Shown: positions 8,290 through 17,260, counted from the stretch's first letter. The stretch: 64,000 nucleotides of DNA from Herbaspirillum rhizosphaerae_A (GCF_046025915.1 NZ_JAQQFR010000015.1:1-64000), one strand, 5' to 3'. Notes: a model not told the origin generated them from the sequence alone. Translations and numbers: made by a program.

Positions 8290-8922
8290 ATGATCCCCTT
8301 GAACGACCTGATGATTTTTGCGTTGGCCGCATTGGTGCTGGTGCTCACGCCCGGCCCCAATATGATGTATTGCGTGTCGCGCTCGATTTGCCAGGGTCGC
8401 GCGGCGGGCATGATTTCGCTCCTGGGCGTGGCGACCGGTTTCATCGTGCATATGCTGGCGGCCACGTTTGGATTGACGGCATTGTTTCTCGCAGTGCCGC
8501 TGGCTTACGACCTGATCAAGTATCTCGGCGCAGCCTATCTGTTGTGGATGGCGTGGAATGCGCTCAAACCGGGCGGTGCCTCGCCGTTTCAGACGCAGAA
8601 CCTGCCGCACGACAGCAACGCGACCTTGTTCCGCATGGGGTTTCTGACCAATCTGCTCAATCCCAAGGCAGCCATGTTTTACATGTCTTTTCTGCCGCAG
8701 TTCATTCACCCTGAACACGGCCATGTCATGCTGCAAAGCCTGACACTGGGTGTGACGCAGATCACCGTCAGCTTCGTCGTCAACGGCTTGCTGATTCTGA
8801 CCGCCAGCGCCATTGCCAGCTTCTTTTCGAACAATCCGGGCTGGATGCGGGCGCAGCGTTACGTCATGGGACTGACACTCGGCGCACTGGCGGTTCGACT
8901 TACCATTGATCAACGCAAGTAA
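8290..8922 (+). CDS. LysE/RhtB family amino-acid exporter, 210 aa
   Basis: Inner-membrane exporter of the LysE superfamily with about six hydrophobic segments. The conserved TPGPNMMYCVSRS segment in the first helix and loop (about 21-33), the GxxTGxxxH pattern after it, and the LLNPKAAMFYMSF stretch are family hallmarks. The physiological substrate is unknown. Its place between trpD and trpC on the same strand, with short gaps on both sides, makes it a passenger of the trp operon and raises the possibility that it exports an aromatic amino acid or pathway intermediate. That is inference from position only. Confidence 0.9.
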   Translation: MIPLNDLMIFALAALVLVLTPGPNMMYCVSRSICQGRAAGMISLLGVATGFIVHMLAATFGLTALFLAVPLAYDLIKYLGAAYLLWMAWNALKPGGASPFQTQNLPHDSNATLFRMGFLTNLLNPKAAMFYMSFLPQFIHPEHGHVMLQSLTLGVTQITVSFVVNGLLILTASAIASFFSNNPGWMRAQRYVMGLTLGALAVRLTIDQRK

Positions 8923-8969
8923 GCAACGTAAATAAGCAAATTTAAACAAGCAGCAACCAAGGAATATTT

Positions 8970-9770
8970 ATGTCTGACATCCTCAACAAGATCCTCGACG
9001 TCAAAGCTGACGAAGTGAAAGCGGCGAAGAAACATCGCGACCTCGCCAGCCTGCGTCGCGACGTTGAATCCGATGCCGAGGCGCGTGCGCAATTGCGCGG
9101 CTTCGAAGCCAGCGTACGCGGCAAGATCGCCGCGGGTCATGCCGGCATCATCGCCGAAGTCAAAAAAGCCTCGCCCTCCAAGGGCGTGATCCGTCCCGAT
9201 TTCAAGCCGGCCGAAATCGCTGTCAGCTACGCCACCCACGGCGCGGCATGCTTATCGGTACTGACTGACGTGCAATTCTTTCAGGGTGCGCCTGAATATC
9301 TCAAGCAGGCGCGTGCCGCCTGTGCGCTGCCGGTGCTGCGCAAGGATTTCATGATGGATCTGTATCAGGTCTACGAAGCGCGCTCTTGGGGCGCCGATGC
9401 CATCCTGCTGATTGTCGCCGCGCTCGATCACGGCCTGATGGCTGAACTCGAAGCCTGCGCCCACGAACTCGGCATGAGCGTGCTGGTGGAAGTGCATGAC
9501 GGCGCCGAGCTCGACGCGGCACTGAAACTGAAGACCGCGCTGCTGGGCATCAACAACCGCAACCTGCGCACCTTCGAAACCACGCTGGACACGACGCTGA
9601 ATCTGCTGCCGCGCATTCCTTCGGAAAAGCTGGTCGTCACGGAATCGGCCATCGCCACGCCGGAAGACGTCAAGCGCATGCGTGAAGCCAAGGTCAATGC
9701 CTTCCTGGTCGGCGAAGCCTTCATGCGCGCGCCGGAACCGGGCGTCGAACTGGCGCGCTTGTTTGCCTGA
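8970..9770 (+). CDS. trpC: indole-3-glycerol phosphate synthase, 266 aa
   Basis: Closes the indole ring: 1-(2-carboxyphenylamino)-1-deoxyribulose 5-phosphate to indole-3-glycerol phosphate. The TIM-barrel block EVKKASPSKG at 63-72, VLRKDF, LIVAALD, LVEVHD, GINNRNL and VTESAI all match the catalytic and phosphate-binding loops of TrpC. It is monofunctional (no TrpF domain). It is the last gene of the operon, closed by a terminator at about 9799-9826. trpF, trpB and trpA are not in the window. Confidence 0.97.
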   Translation: MSDILNKILDVKADEVKAAKKHRDLASLRRDVESDAEARAQLRGFEASVRGKIAAGHAGIIAEVKKASPSKGVIRPDFKPAEIAVSYATHGAACLSVLTDVQFFQGAPEYLKQARAACALPVLRKDFMMDLYQVYEARSWGADAILLIVAALDHGLMAELEACAHELGMSVLVEVHDGAELDAALKLKTALLGINNRNLRTFETTLDTTLNLLPRIPSEKLVVTESAIATPEDVKRMREAKVNAFLVGEAFMRAPEPGVELARLFA

Positions 9771-9798
9771 TCACTCGATCTCTCTCAAGCAATAAAAA

Positions 9799-9826
9799 AG
9801 CGGAGCACGAAGCTCCGCTTTTTTTA
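9799..9826 (+). terminator. intrinsic terminator of the trp operon
   Basis: An 8-bp stem AGCGGAGC/GCTCCGCT (arms 9799-9806 and 9812-9819) with a five-base loop is followed by a run of T and preceded by A residues, so it may work in both directions between converging trpC and the SDR gene. Confidence 0.88.
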
Positions 9827-9848
9827 CGTCTGCTGCTTTCAGATTGGA

Positions 9849-10610
9849 TTAAGCAGAGAAACCGCCGTCAATCGTCAGGCTGGCGCCAGTGATATAGCCC
9901 GCTTCAGGACCAGCCAGATATGCCACGAAGCTGGCGATTTCTTCGTCCTTGCCATAACGTGGCAATGCCATCAAACCCTTCAGTGCTTCAGCGAAATCAC
10001 CGTTGGCTGGGTTCATGTCGGTGTCGACCGGACCAGGCTGCACGTTGTTGACGGTGATGCCACGTGGACCAAGGTCGCGCGACAAACCCTTGGTCAGGCC
10101 GACGATGGCCGACTTGCTCATGGCGTACACAGCGCCGCCGGCAAACGGCATGCGATCTGCGTTGGTGCTGCCGATAGTGATGATGCGGCCGCCTTCACCC
10201 ATGAAGCGCACGGCTTCTTGTGTTGCGACGAATACGCTGCGCACATTCACTGCCAGTGTGCGGTCCAGATCTTCCAGCTTGAACTCTTCTACCGGGCCCA
10301 TGGCCAGCACGCCGGCGTTGTTGACCAGAATGTCGAGACGGCCGAAGGTTTCAGCGGCAATACGAATCGCTTGTTGCAGTGCTGGGGTGTCCGAGCTGTC
10401 AGCCTGGATCGCCAGTGCGCGGCCGCCCTTGGCTTCAACTTCGGTGACCAATGCCTGCGCCTTGTCAGGCGAGCTGACATAAGTGAAGGCAACGGTAGCG
10501 CCTTCGCGCACCAGGCGCTTGACGATGGCGGCGCCGATGCCGCGCGAACCGCCTTGCACGAAGGCAACTTTGTTGGACAGGGTCAGATTGGTGTTGGTGT
10601 TTGCAGTCAT
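9849..10610 (-). CDS. SDR family NAD(P)-dependent oxidoreductase, 253 aa
   Basis: Classical short-chain dehydrogenase/reductase. The nucleotide-binding GGSRGIG is at 20-26, NNAG at 97-100, and the catalytic Ser148, Tyr162 and Lys166 (YxxxK) are all present. The C-terminal GAxLxxDGGFSA ending is typical. The substrate cannot be inferred. The start at 10610 has AAGGAG before it; the upstream ORF extension lacks support. It is divergently transcribed from a LysR-type regulator with a palindromic site between them, so it is probably that regulator's target. Confidence 0.93.
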   Translation of the reverse strand: MTANTNTNLTLSNKVAFVQGGSRGIGAAIVKRLVREGATVAFTYVSSPDKAQALVTEVEAKGGRALAIQADSSDTPALQQAIRIAAETFGRLDILVNNAGVLAMGPVEEFKLEDLDRTLAVNVRSVFVATQEAVRFMGEGGRIITIGSTNADRMPFAGGAVYAMSKSAIVGLTKGLSRDLGPRGITVNNVQPGPVDTDMNPANGDFAEALKGLMALPRYGKDEEIASFVAYLAGPEAGYITGASLTIDGGFSA

Positions 10611-10757
10611 GATATTGCTCCTTGTTTGGGTAAGAGAGAATGAACAAATTGAATAAATGGCCTGCGGTTTTCTTGGGTTGGACTCGAATTCCGTTTGGCT
10701 TGGACTGAAGTATGGGGTAGCGATTATGTTTAAACTAGCTGGCAATCACTATCTTCT

Positions 10758-10778
10758 TTTTAAACATTATGTTTAAAA
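10758..10778. promoter_or_regulatory. 21-bp perfect palindrome, candidate LysR operator
   Basis: Arms TTTTAAACAT (10758-10767) and ATGTTTAAAA (10769-10778) around a central T form a perfect 21-bp inverted repeat ending 7 bases before the LysR start codon. A further half-site ATGTTTAAAC is at 10726-10735, 43 bases from the matching right arm. Placement over the regulator's translation start fits autoregulation, and the upstream half-site fits control of the divergent SDR gene. Confidence 0.65.
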
Positions 10779-10785
10779 TAGGCCT

Positions 10786-11718
10786 ATGGAATCCCTGACC
10801 AGCATTGAGTGTTTTGTCGCCTCCGCCGAAGCCGGCAGCTTCTCCGCAGCCGCACGGCGACTCGGCCTGACCTCTGCGGCCGTCGGTAAAAACGTCGCGC
10901 GGCTAGAGTCCAATCTCGGCGTACGGCTGTTTCAGCGCAGCACGCGCAGCCTGCGCCTGACCGAAGCCGGGGAAAGGTTTCTGCAGGAAGTCAGCGGCGG
11001 CTTGTCCAGCATTCAGAGCGCGGTCGCCAATCTCGCCAGCGCAGGCGGTCAGCCGGCTGGCGTGTTGAAGGTCAGCATGGGGACGGGTTTCGGGCGCGAA
11101 TACATCGTGCCTCTGCTGAGTGGATTTCTGGAGCGCTACCCGGCCATCTCACCGGACTGGCATTTTGACAATCGACCTGTGGATTTGATTACAGAAGGCT
11201 TTGACGCCGCCATCGGCGGTGGCATCGAACTGCCTCCCGGCATCGTCGCGCGTGAACTGGCGCCGGCACATCGGGTGCTGCTGGCTTCGCCAGCCTATCT
11301 GGCCCAACGCCCTGCCATCAATACTCCCGACGATCTGGAACAGCACGACGGCATCCTGATCCGCTCACCGCAAACCGGCCGCATCCGAGCCTGGACCTTG
11401 CGCAATCGCGATGGCGCGCAGTCGCTGATCAATCTGAAAGTGAAGATGACGATGAGTGACCCGAATGCGGCATGCGAGGCCGCGCAGATGGGGCTGGGCA
11501 TCACACTGACGGCGATGCCCCATGCGGTGGTGTATATGAAGAGCGGCGCACTGGTACGCGTGCTGCCGGATTGGCATGTCGACGGCGGCATGCTGGCGCT
11601 CTACTTCGCTGCGGCGCGGCTGTTGCCGGCCAAGACGCGCGTGTTCGTCGACTATGTGGTGGAACACTTCCGCCGCGAAGAACTGGCGCGGCGGTTCTCT
11701 GCCATCGAATCAGTCTAG
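10786..11718 (+). CDS. LysR family transcriptional regulator, 310 aa
   Basis: N-terminal winged helix-turn-helix (about residues 1-60: SLTSIECFVASAEAGSFSAAARRLGLTS type) followed by a periplasmic-binding-protein-like effector domain (about 90-300). It is most similar in style to the large DNA-binding LysR group that controls divergent oxidoreductases. The ATG at 10786 lacks a clear Shine-Dalgarno because a palindromic site occupies the leader. Its effector is unknown. The divergent SDR gene is the likely target; the MFS gene downstream is convergent. Confidence 0.93.
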   Translation: MESLTSIECFVASAEAGSFSAAARRLGLTSAAVGKNVARLESNLGVRLFQRSTRSLRLTEAGERFLQEVSGGLSSIQSAVANLASAGGQPAGVLKVSMGTGFGREYIVPLLSGFLERYPAISPDWHFDNRPVDLITEGFDAAIGGGIELPPGIVARELAPAHRVLLASPAYLAQRPAINTPDDLEQHDGILIRSPQTGRIRAWTLRNRDGAQSLINLKVKMTMSDPNAACEAAQMGLGITLTAMPHAVVYMKSGALVRVLPDWHVDGGMLALYFAAARLLPAKTRVFVDYVVEHFRREELARRFSAIESV

Positions 11719-11722
11719 CGGC

Positions 11723-13165
11723 TTAGCGCCCCTTGGCATTGGCGCGTGCGCCACCGCCAAGGTTATTACCGGCATCTTTCGCGAGCATCCGATAGCCAAG
11801 CGCCGAGCACAGCGTCACCACACCTGCCATGGCAAACGCCCAGTGAAAATCGGTCACCGAAAAATGCGCTTCGCCGCTGGCGAGATCGGTACCGCCATTA
11901 AAGTAAGAAGCAATACGCAACGCCAGCGCGCCGAACGCAATCCCCATACCGATGGTCATCTGCTGCGCCACACTCCACAAGGTTGACGCTGCACTCTTTT
12001 GCGCTTCACTCACATCCGCATAAGCCAGGGTCGCCAGCGTAGTGAATTGCATCGAGCGCGACAAACCGTAAATGAAGATCGTCATCAATACCACCGGCAC
12101 CGGGGTAGTCGCAGTGAGTAGGCCGCAAGCCAGCACGAACACGCCGGCAATGGCCGCATTGTTCAGCGCCACGCGGCGGAACCCGAAACGCTGCAGCACG
12201 CGCGTGGTGAACATTTTCATGCCCAGGTTGCCCAGCGCGCTCGCCAGCAACAACAACCCAGAGTGGAAGGCAGACAAGCCAAACCCGATCTGAAACAGCA
12301 ACGGCAATAAATACGGCACCGCTTCGATACCGATGCGCGTGAATGAACCGGCGACGATGGTGACGTTGAAAGTCGGTACCTTGAGCGTCGAATAATCGAG
12401 CAAAGGATGTTCGCTGCGCATACCGTGGCGATACGAAAACACGCCCAGCACAATGCCCGCGAGGATGAACAGAATCGCGACGGTCAGGTTGGTTTCGGTA
12501 TGGCTGGCCAGCTCGGTGCCATACAGCAGCGAGGTCAGCGCCGTACCGCTCAGGAAGAAGCCGACCATGTCCAGCGGACGGCGCTGTGTGCCGCGCTCAT
12601 TGGGAACCAGCTTCGCCACCGCGATCAGCGCAGCAATGCCGAACGGCACATTGATCAGGAAGATCCAATGCCAGGAAAAATAGGTGGTGATGAATCCGCC
12701 GAGAGAAGGCCCCACCACCGGCGCCACAATCGCCGGCCAGGTAATGGTCGAGATCGCCTGCATCAGCTTGTCTTTGCTGGTATTGCGCACCACGATCAGA
12801 CGACCGACCGGCACCATCAGCGCACCGCCCATACCTTGCAGGATACGCGCTGCCGTGAACTCGAACACGCTGCTGGATATGCCGCACAAGACCGACGCCA
12901 GCGTAAAAATTACAATCGCGGAGCCGAACACCGTGCGCGAACCAAGACGGTCCGCCACCCAACCGCTGATCGGGATGAACACCGCCAGCGTCAGCATGTA
13001 GGCAGTCATGCCCAGACTCAGTTCATTCGGTCCCACCTTGAACGCCTGCGCCATCTGCGGCAACGCCGTCGCGATGATGGTGGTATCGAGGTATTCCATG
13101 AAGAAGGTCGCGGCCACGATGAAAGGCAACCAATGTAAGCGCGATGAACTCTGTCCGGCTGTCAT
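11723..13165 (-). CDS. MFS transporter, DHA2 (EmrB/QacA) type, 480 aa
   Basis: Proton-driven drug or metabolite exporter in the inner membrane with about 14 predicted hydrophobic helices. The first helix ends in FMEYLDTTIIATALP (the DHA2 motif D1), the 2-3 loop reads GWVADRLGSRTVF (motif A), the helix 4 region holds RILQGMGGALMVPVGR (motif B), and the motif C-type VAPVVGPSLGGFI follows. Length is typical of EmrB-like pumps, but no EmrA membrane-fusion partner is adjacent. It is convergent with the LysR gene, with only four bases between the stop codons. Confidence 0.93.
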   Translation of the reverse strand: MTAGQSSSRLHWLPFIVAATFFMEYLDTTIIATALPQMAQAFKVGPNELSLGMTAYMLTLAVFIPISGWVADRLGSRTVFGSAIVIFTLASVLCGISSSVFEFTAARILQGMGGALMVPVGRLIVVRNTSKDKLMQAISTITWPAIVAPVVGPSLGGFITTYFSWHWIFLINVPFGIAALIAVAKLVPNERGTQRRPLDMVGFFLSGTALTSLLYGTELASHTETNLTVAILFILAGIVLGVFSYRHGMRSEHPLLDYSTLKVPTFNVTIVAGSFTRIGIEAVPYLLPLLFQIGFGLSAFHSGLLLLASALGNLGMKMFTTRVLQRFGFRRVALNNAAIAGVFVLACGLLTATTPVPVVLMTIFIYGLSRSMQFTTLATLAYADVSEAQKSAASTLWSVAQQMTIGMGIAFGALALRIASYFNGGTDLASGEAHFSVTDFHWAFAMAGVVTLCSALGYRMLAKDAGNNLGGGARANAKGR

Positions 13166-13254
13166 CCCTGTCCCGTATCTGTCTTTGTTTATTCTTCTAT
13201 GAACATCCGACCGCTTTCATGCATGCAGAAATGCGATCTCCCGCATTGTCGTCG

Positions 13255-14826
13255 TCAGAAACGAAGGAAATGGATTAGCAATTGCACGACGATGATGCCG
13301 CCAATCAAGCCGCCGCCAAAGTACACGATCACTCCCAACAACATGTTGGTGCGGCGCTGCTCGCTCACCAGCTTCTTGAGCAACTCGGCGTTTTGCGAAC
13401 TCTGATTATTTTCCGTCGCCATCGTCAGCGCCTGATGCGCCAGCCGCGGCAATTGCGGCAGCAGGCGGCTGTAGCGAGGAACCTCAATCTTCAATTGCTG
13501 CACAAAGCCGCGCCAGCCGATCTGCTCATTCATCCAGCGTTCCAGATAAGGCTTGGCGGTTTTCCAGAGATCGAGATCCGGATCGAGCTGGCGGCCAAGG
13601 CCTTCGACATTGAGCAAGGTCTTTTGCAGCAGCACCAGTTGCGGCTGCACTTCAACGTTGAAGCGACGTGAAGTCTGGAACAGGCGCAACAGCACCTGGC
13701 CGAACGAGATGTCTTTCAGCGGACGATCAAAGATCGGTTCGCAGCAGGCACGTACGGCGGCTTCAAGTTCGTCGACGCGCGTTTCTTTCGGCGCCCAGCC
13801 GGATTCGATATGCGCTTCGGCCACGCGTTTGTAATCGCGCTGGAAGAAGGCCAGAAAATTCTGCGACAGATAATCCTTGTCGAAGTCAGTCAGCGTACCG
13901 ACGATGCCGAAATCCAGCGCAATGTAGCGGCCGAACGTCGCCGGCGCAGTCGACACCAGGATATTTCCCGGATGCATGTCGGCGTGGAAGAACCCGTCGC
14001 GGAACACCTGCGTAAAGAAAATCTCTACACCGTCGCGTGACAGCTTGCCCAGATCGACGCCCTCTTCCAGCAAGCGCGCCGTCTGCCCGATCGGGATACC
14101 GTGCATACGCTCCATCACAATCACGGACGAAGAACAGTAATCCCAATACATCTCCGGCACCATCAGCAAATCTGAGTTGGCGAAGTTGCGGCGCAGCTGG
14201 CTGGCGTTGGCCGCTTCGCGCATCAGATCCAGTTCGTCGTGCAGATATTTGTCGAACTCGGCAACCACCTCTTTAGCCTTGAGACGGCGGCCATCGGCCC
14301 ACAGACGCTCAACCCAATCGGCGGCGATATGCATCAGACCGATGTCGTGGTCGATGGTGTTGCGCATACCCGGACGCAGCACTTTGACCGCAACTTCGGT
14401 GCCGTCCTTCAATGTGGCGAAGTGCACTTGGGCGATCGACGCGGAGGCAATCGGCGTGCGATCAAAGGTAGCGAACAAGTCATCAGGATGCGCGCCCAGC
14501 GACTTCTGAATCTGCGCAATGGCCAGCTCGGAATCGAACGGCGGCACGCGATCCTGCAGGCGTGTCAGCTCGTCGGCTATGTCCAGCGGTAGCAAGTCAC
14601 GGCGCGTCGACAGCACTTGCCCGAACTTGACGAAGATCGGACCGAGGTCTTCCAGCGCGCGGCGCAAACGCTCGCCGCGTGGTGTCGAAATATCGCGCCA
14701 GAAAAAAATCGCATTCAGAAAACGGGTGATACGCGGCGTATCGAAACCGGAGATCGCAATTTCGTCGAGGCCGTAACGGATCGCGACACGAACGATCTTG
14801 AACAAACGCAGGGAACGCAGAAACAT
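13255..14826 (-). CDS. ubiB: ubiquinone biosynthesis protein UbiB (ABC1/ADCK kinase-like), 523 aa
   Basis: Atypical protein-kinase-like ATPase needed for ubiquinone synthesis, membrane-anchored. The family-specific KxGQ block (KFGQVLSTRRDLLP) lies near residues 67-80, followed by ASIAQVH (the Ala-rich loop replacing the glycine loop) and a LDFGIVG metal site. The C-terminus carries two hydrophobic segments (MLLGVIVYFGGGLIGGI and VVQLLIHFL) as in UbiB/COQ8. The start codon overlaps the ubiJ stop (ATGA), so the pair is translationally coupled. Confidence 0.96.
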   Translation of the reverse strand: MFLRSLRLFKIVRVAIRYGLDEIAISGFDTPRITRFLNAIFFWRDISTPRGERLRRALEDLGPIFVKFGQVLSTRRDLLPLDIADELTRLQDRVPPFDSELAIAQIQKSLGAHPDDLFATFDRTPIASASIAQVHFATLKDGTEVAVKVLRPGMRNTIDHDIGLMHIAADWVERLWADGRRLKAKEVVAEFDKYLHDELDLMREAANASQLRRNFANSDLLMVPEMYWDYCSSSVIVMERMHGIPIGQTARLLEEGVDLGKLSRDGVEIFFTQVFRDGFFHADMHPGNILVSTAPATFGRYIALDFGIVGTLTDFDKDYLSQNFLAFFQRDYKRVAEAHIESGWAPKETRVDELEAAVRACCEPIFDRPLKDISFGQVLLRLFQTSRRFNVEVQPQLVLLQKTLLNVEGLGRQLDPDLDLWKTAKPYLERWMNEQIGWRGFVQQLKIEVPRYSRLLPQLPRLAHQALTMATENNQSSQNAELLKKLVSEQRRTNMLLGVIVYFGGGLIGGIIVVQLLIHFLRF

Positions 14827-15422
14827 CAGCGACGCTCCAGCTTCTCTATCCGTTTGGACAGGCGTTCAAGGTCATCGCGCAGTTTGACGACGTCACCGGA
14901 AAATTCGGTCATGACGTGAGGACGTATCAGCATCGGCTGTTCTTCCAGAAAGTATTCGGCGACATTTTCAGCGAGTTGTTTTTGCGTGGTTTGCACGGCG
15001 GAGAACGCCGACTTGGCACCGGACACGATGCGCGTGGCGGCGATGTCGCCGACCACCTTGCTGAGATCTTCTTCGACGTCCCAACGCAGCGACTGGCTTA
15101 ACTGGGAAATGGCGTTGGCAAAATCGGCGTCGCCTTCGATCTTCACATAAGAAACAGCGCGTTCGCGGTTCGCCAGAATCAGCGGCACGTCGGACAATTT
15201 CACATGGATCGTTACGGCCGGTACGGCGTTTTCATCGGCATGCTTGAGAAAACCATCACCGGTCACTGTCAGCATCAGTTGCGCCAGACCGGCGTCGATG
15301 CACGCAGTCTTGTCGCGATGCGCGACCAGCCGGGCTTGCGCCCACGGTTCCTGAGCAAGCAAATGGTTGATGACGGCAGCGACGGGGCGCATGAAATTAG
15401 AGAGCATGGGAATGTGCGGCAT
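14826..15422 (-). CDS. ubiJ: ubiquinone biosynthesis accessory factor UbiJ (SCP2 domain), 198 aa
   Basis: SCP2-type lipid-binding protein that supports the Ubi enzyme complex, binding the hydrophobic ubiquinone intermediates. The SCP2-like domain covers about residues 20-120, and the C-terminal part ends in a coiled-coil-like KLRDDLERLSKRIEKLERR segment, as in other UbiJ proteins. It sits directly upstream of ubiB with a 1-base overlap. The start is uncertain: ATG 15422 is used, but no good ribosome site is visible there or at the in-frame ATGs 15407 and 15392. A terminator for the upstream Tim44-like gene lies immediately in front. Confidence 0.88.
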   Translation of the reverse strand: MPHIPMLSNFMRPVAAVINHLLAQEPWAQARLVAHRDKTACIDAGLAQLMLTVTGDGFLKHADENAVPAVTIHVKLSDVPLILANRERAVSYVKIEGDADFANAISQLSQSLRWDVEEDLSKVVGDIAATRIVSGAKSAFSAVQTTQKQLAENVAEYFLEEQPMLIRPHVMTEFSGDVVKLRDDLERLSKRIEKLERR

Positions 15423-15431
15423 CAAAAAAGA

Positions 15432-15459
15432 AAACCGCCCGAGAGGAGTCGGGCGGTTT
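15432..15459 (-). terminator. intrinsic terminator between the Tim44-like gene and ubiJ
   Basis: An 11-bp stem (arms 15432-15442 and 15449-15459, loop GAGGAG). The T-rich tail (TTTTCTTTTTT) follows on the minus strand, so it ends transcripts of the Tim44-like gene just before ubiJ. Confidence 0.85.
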
Positions 15460-15537
15460 CAAGTTTAACAGTTCTTGGCGCTGCCAAGTGACTACGGGCT
15501 CCGAGCAGGGTGTGCGGGCAGCCCATGAGCCTATCCG

Positions 15538-16500
15538 CTACACCTGCTGAATTCCTGCCAGCACCCAGCCGCCACTGCCGTTGACCGGCTTGGACAGATT
15601 CCAGATTTCGGCAAATGGCTCAGCCGAGACATCGGGTGCTTCCTTGATCAGACCGGTGAACTTGATGGTCGCCAGGTAATCGTGTTCCAGCGTTTCGATG
15701 CCGAGCAGCTCGCCGTCGATCTGCACGACGTCGGTGTTGTTCGCTGCCGCGCCGCGTTCTTGCAGTTGCAGGCGCAGTTCGCCGAACATTTCCGGCGTGG
15801 TGAATTCGCGGATGTCGTTGATGTCAGCCTTATCCCATGCCGCTTGCAGACGGATAAAGTAGCTTTTTCCGTTGCGGACGAAACCGGCAACGTCGAAGTC
15901 AGCCGGGATTCCCCATGGAATGATCGGTGCATTGGCCGCAGCAGCGGCAGTCGAGCCAAACTCATTCGCTTGCAATGCTGCAGGTGCCTGCACGCCGGTT
16001 GGCTCGATGCGCGAGCCGATTTCCGGCGTATAGACGGTCGGTTCAGCGGCACTGGCGTACGCCGGCTGCGGATTGAAGCCGTTACCATTGCTGGCTGTAC
16101 TACCGCTCTTGCGGCTGAACATGCGGAACAGGAACATTGCCACGAATGCCAGCAAAGCCACCATCAAAATAGTGCTGATCATGCCCGCCATCGCGCCGCC
16201 CATGCCGAAATGCGATAGCAACGCGCCCAGGCCAAGGCCCAGCAAGGCGCCGCCGAGGATACCCTTCCATGGGCTTGCCGGTTTAGGCGGCACCGTCTGC
16301 GGAGCCGCGGCAGGTGCTGCCGGCTTGGCAGGAGCGACATTGGACGGCGATTGCGCAGGGCGTGTCGGCACCTGGCGCGAATAGTTCGAGGACTGCTTGC
16401 CGAAAGAGCCGCCGCCGCCGAGGCGTTTGGCTTCGGCGCCGGACATCGCGACCGTCATGGTCGTCAGGGCCAGCATCAGGATTACGAATAACTTTTTCAC
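15538..16500 (-). CDS. Tim44-like domain protein, exported/membrane, 320 aa
   Basis: N-terminal signal sequence (residues 1-24, ending AEA) is followed by KRLGGGGSFGKQSS, a Gly-rich start typical of bacterial Tim44-like proteins. A Pro/Ala-rich linker, two hydrophobic segments (about 83-100 and 104-122) and a C-terminal Tim44/TimA-type domain (about 190-315) follow. Function in bacteria is not established. The start is GTG at 16500 supported by AGGAG seven bases upstream. It lies between ubiE and ubiJ on the same strand, an insertion into the canonical ubiE-ubiJ-ubiB order that is common in related bacteria, and it is closed by its own terminator at 15432-15459. Confidence 0.85.
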   Translation of the reverse strand: MKKLFVILMLALTTMTVAMSGAEAKRLGGGGSFGKQSSNYSRQVPTRPAQSPSNVAPAKPAAPAAAPQTVPPKPASPWKGILGGALLGLGLGALLSHFGMGGAMAGMISTILMVALLAFVAMFLFRMFSRKSGSTASNGNGFNPQPAYASAAEPTVYTPEIGSRIEPTGVQAPAALQANEFGSTAAAAANAPIIPWGIPADFDVAGFVRNGKSYFIRLQAAWDKADINDIREFTTPEMFGELRLQLQERGAAANNTDVVQIDGELLGIETLEHDYLATIKFTGLIKEAPDVSAEPFAEIWNLSKPVNGSGGWVLAGIQQV

Positions 16501-16525
16501 ACAAGCTCCTACAAATTTGTTCAGG

Positions 16526-17260
16526 CTAGAGTTTGATGCCGGTATGCAATGCCGCCACGCCGGCTGTCAGGTTGTAGTACTGCACGCGCTCCAGACCGAC
16601 GTCTTCCATCATCTTTTTCAGAGTTTCCTGATCGGGATGCATGCGAATCGATTCAGCCAGGTAACGATAGCTTTCAGCGTCATTGGCAACTTTTTTACCC
16701 AACCATGGCAGCACCGAGAAGGAATACACGTCGTAAGGCTTCTTCAGCGGCTCCCAGATTTTGGAGAATTCCAGTACCAGCAACTTGCCGCCCGGCTTGA
16801 GCACCCGGCGCATTTCCGCCAGCGCCGCATCCTTGTGCGTCATGTTGCGCAGGCCAAAGGCTACCGAAACGCGGTCGAAATAGTTGTCCGGAAATGGCAG
16901 TTTCTCCGCGTCGCACAGCAAGGTGGGGGTCGGAATGCCCTTATTCAATAGGCGATCACGGCCTACGCGCAGCATCGATTCGTTGATGTCGGTCAGCCAG
17001 ACTTCGCCGGTCGGCCCCGCCTGTTTGGCGAACGCCTTGGACAGGTCGCCCGTGCCGCCAGCGATGTCGAGCACCTTGAAGCCCGGGCGGATACCCGCCT
17101 GAGCGATGGTGAAGGCCTTCCACACACGATGCAGGCCGGCCGACATGAAGTCGTTCATGACGTCGTACTTGGCGGCGACGGAGTGGAAGACTTCGGCGAC
17201 TTTATGTACTTTTTCTTCTTCTGCGACGGTTTCGTAACCGAAGTGAGTGGTGTTGGTCAT
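16526..17260 (-). CDS. ubiE: ubiquinone/menaquinone C-methyltransferase UbiE, 244 aa
   Basis: SAM-dependent C-methyltransferase converting demethylated benzoquinol (and demethylmenaquinol) intermediates. The TNTTHFGYETV N-terminus, the SAM-binding VLDIAGGTGDLSKAF block, the VAFGLRNMTHKDAALAEMRRVLKPGG motif and the terminal GVAALHTGIKL are diagnostic. The start ATG 17260 is chosen over the 62-residue-longer ORF because it matches the family N-terminus exactly. Confidence 0.96.
   Translation of the reverse strand: MTNTTHFGYETVAEEEKVHKVAEVFHSVAAKYDVMNDFMSAGLHRVWKAFTIAQAGIRPGFKVLDIAGGTGDLSKAFAKQAGPTGEVWLTDINESMLRVGRDRLLNKGIPTPTLLCDAEKLPFPDNYFDRVSVAFGLRNMTHKDAALAEMRRVLKPGGKLLVLEFSKIWEPLKKPYDVYSFSVLPWLGKKVANDAESYRYLAESIRMHPDQETLKKMMEDVGLERVQYYNLTAGVAALHTGIKL

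Noticed and set aside
7705..8949. 414-codon minus-strand frame opposite trpD and the exporter
   Set aside because: Covers two well-supported genes on the other strand and shows His/Gln/Arg-rich composition without motifs.
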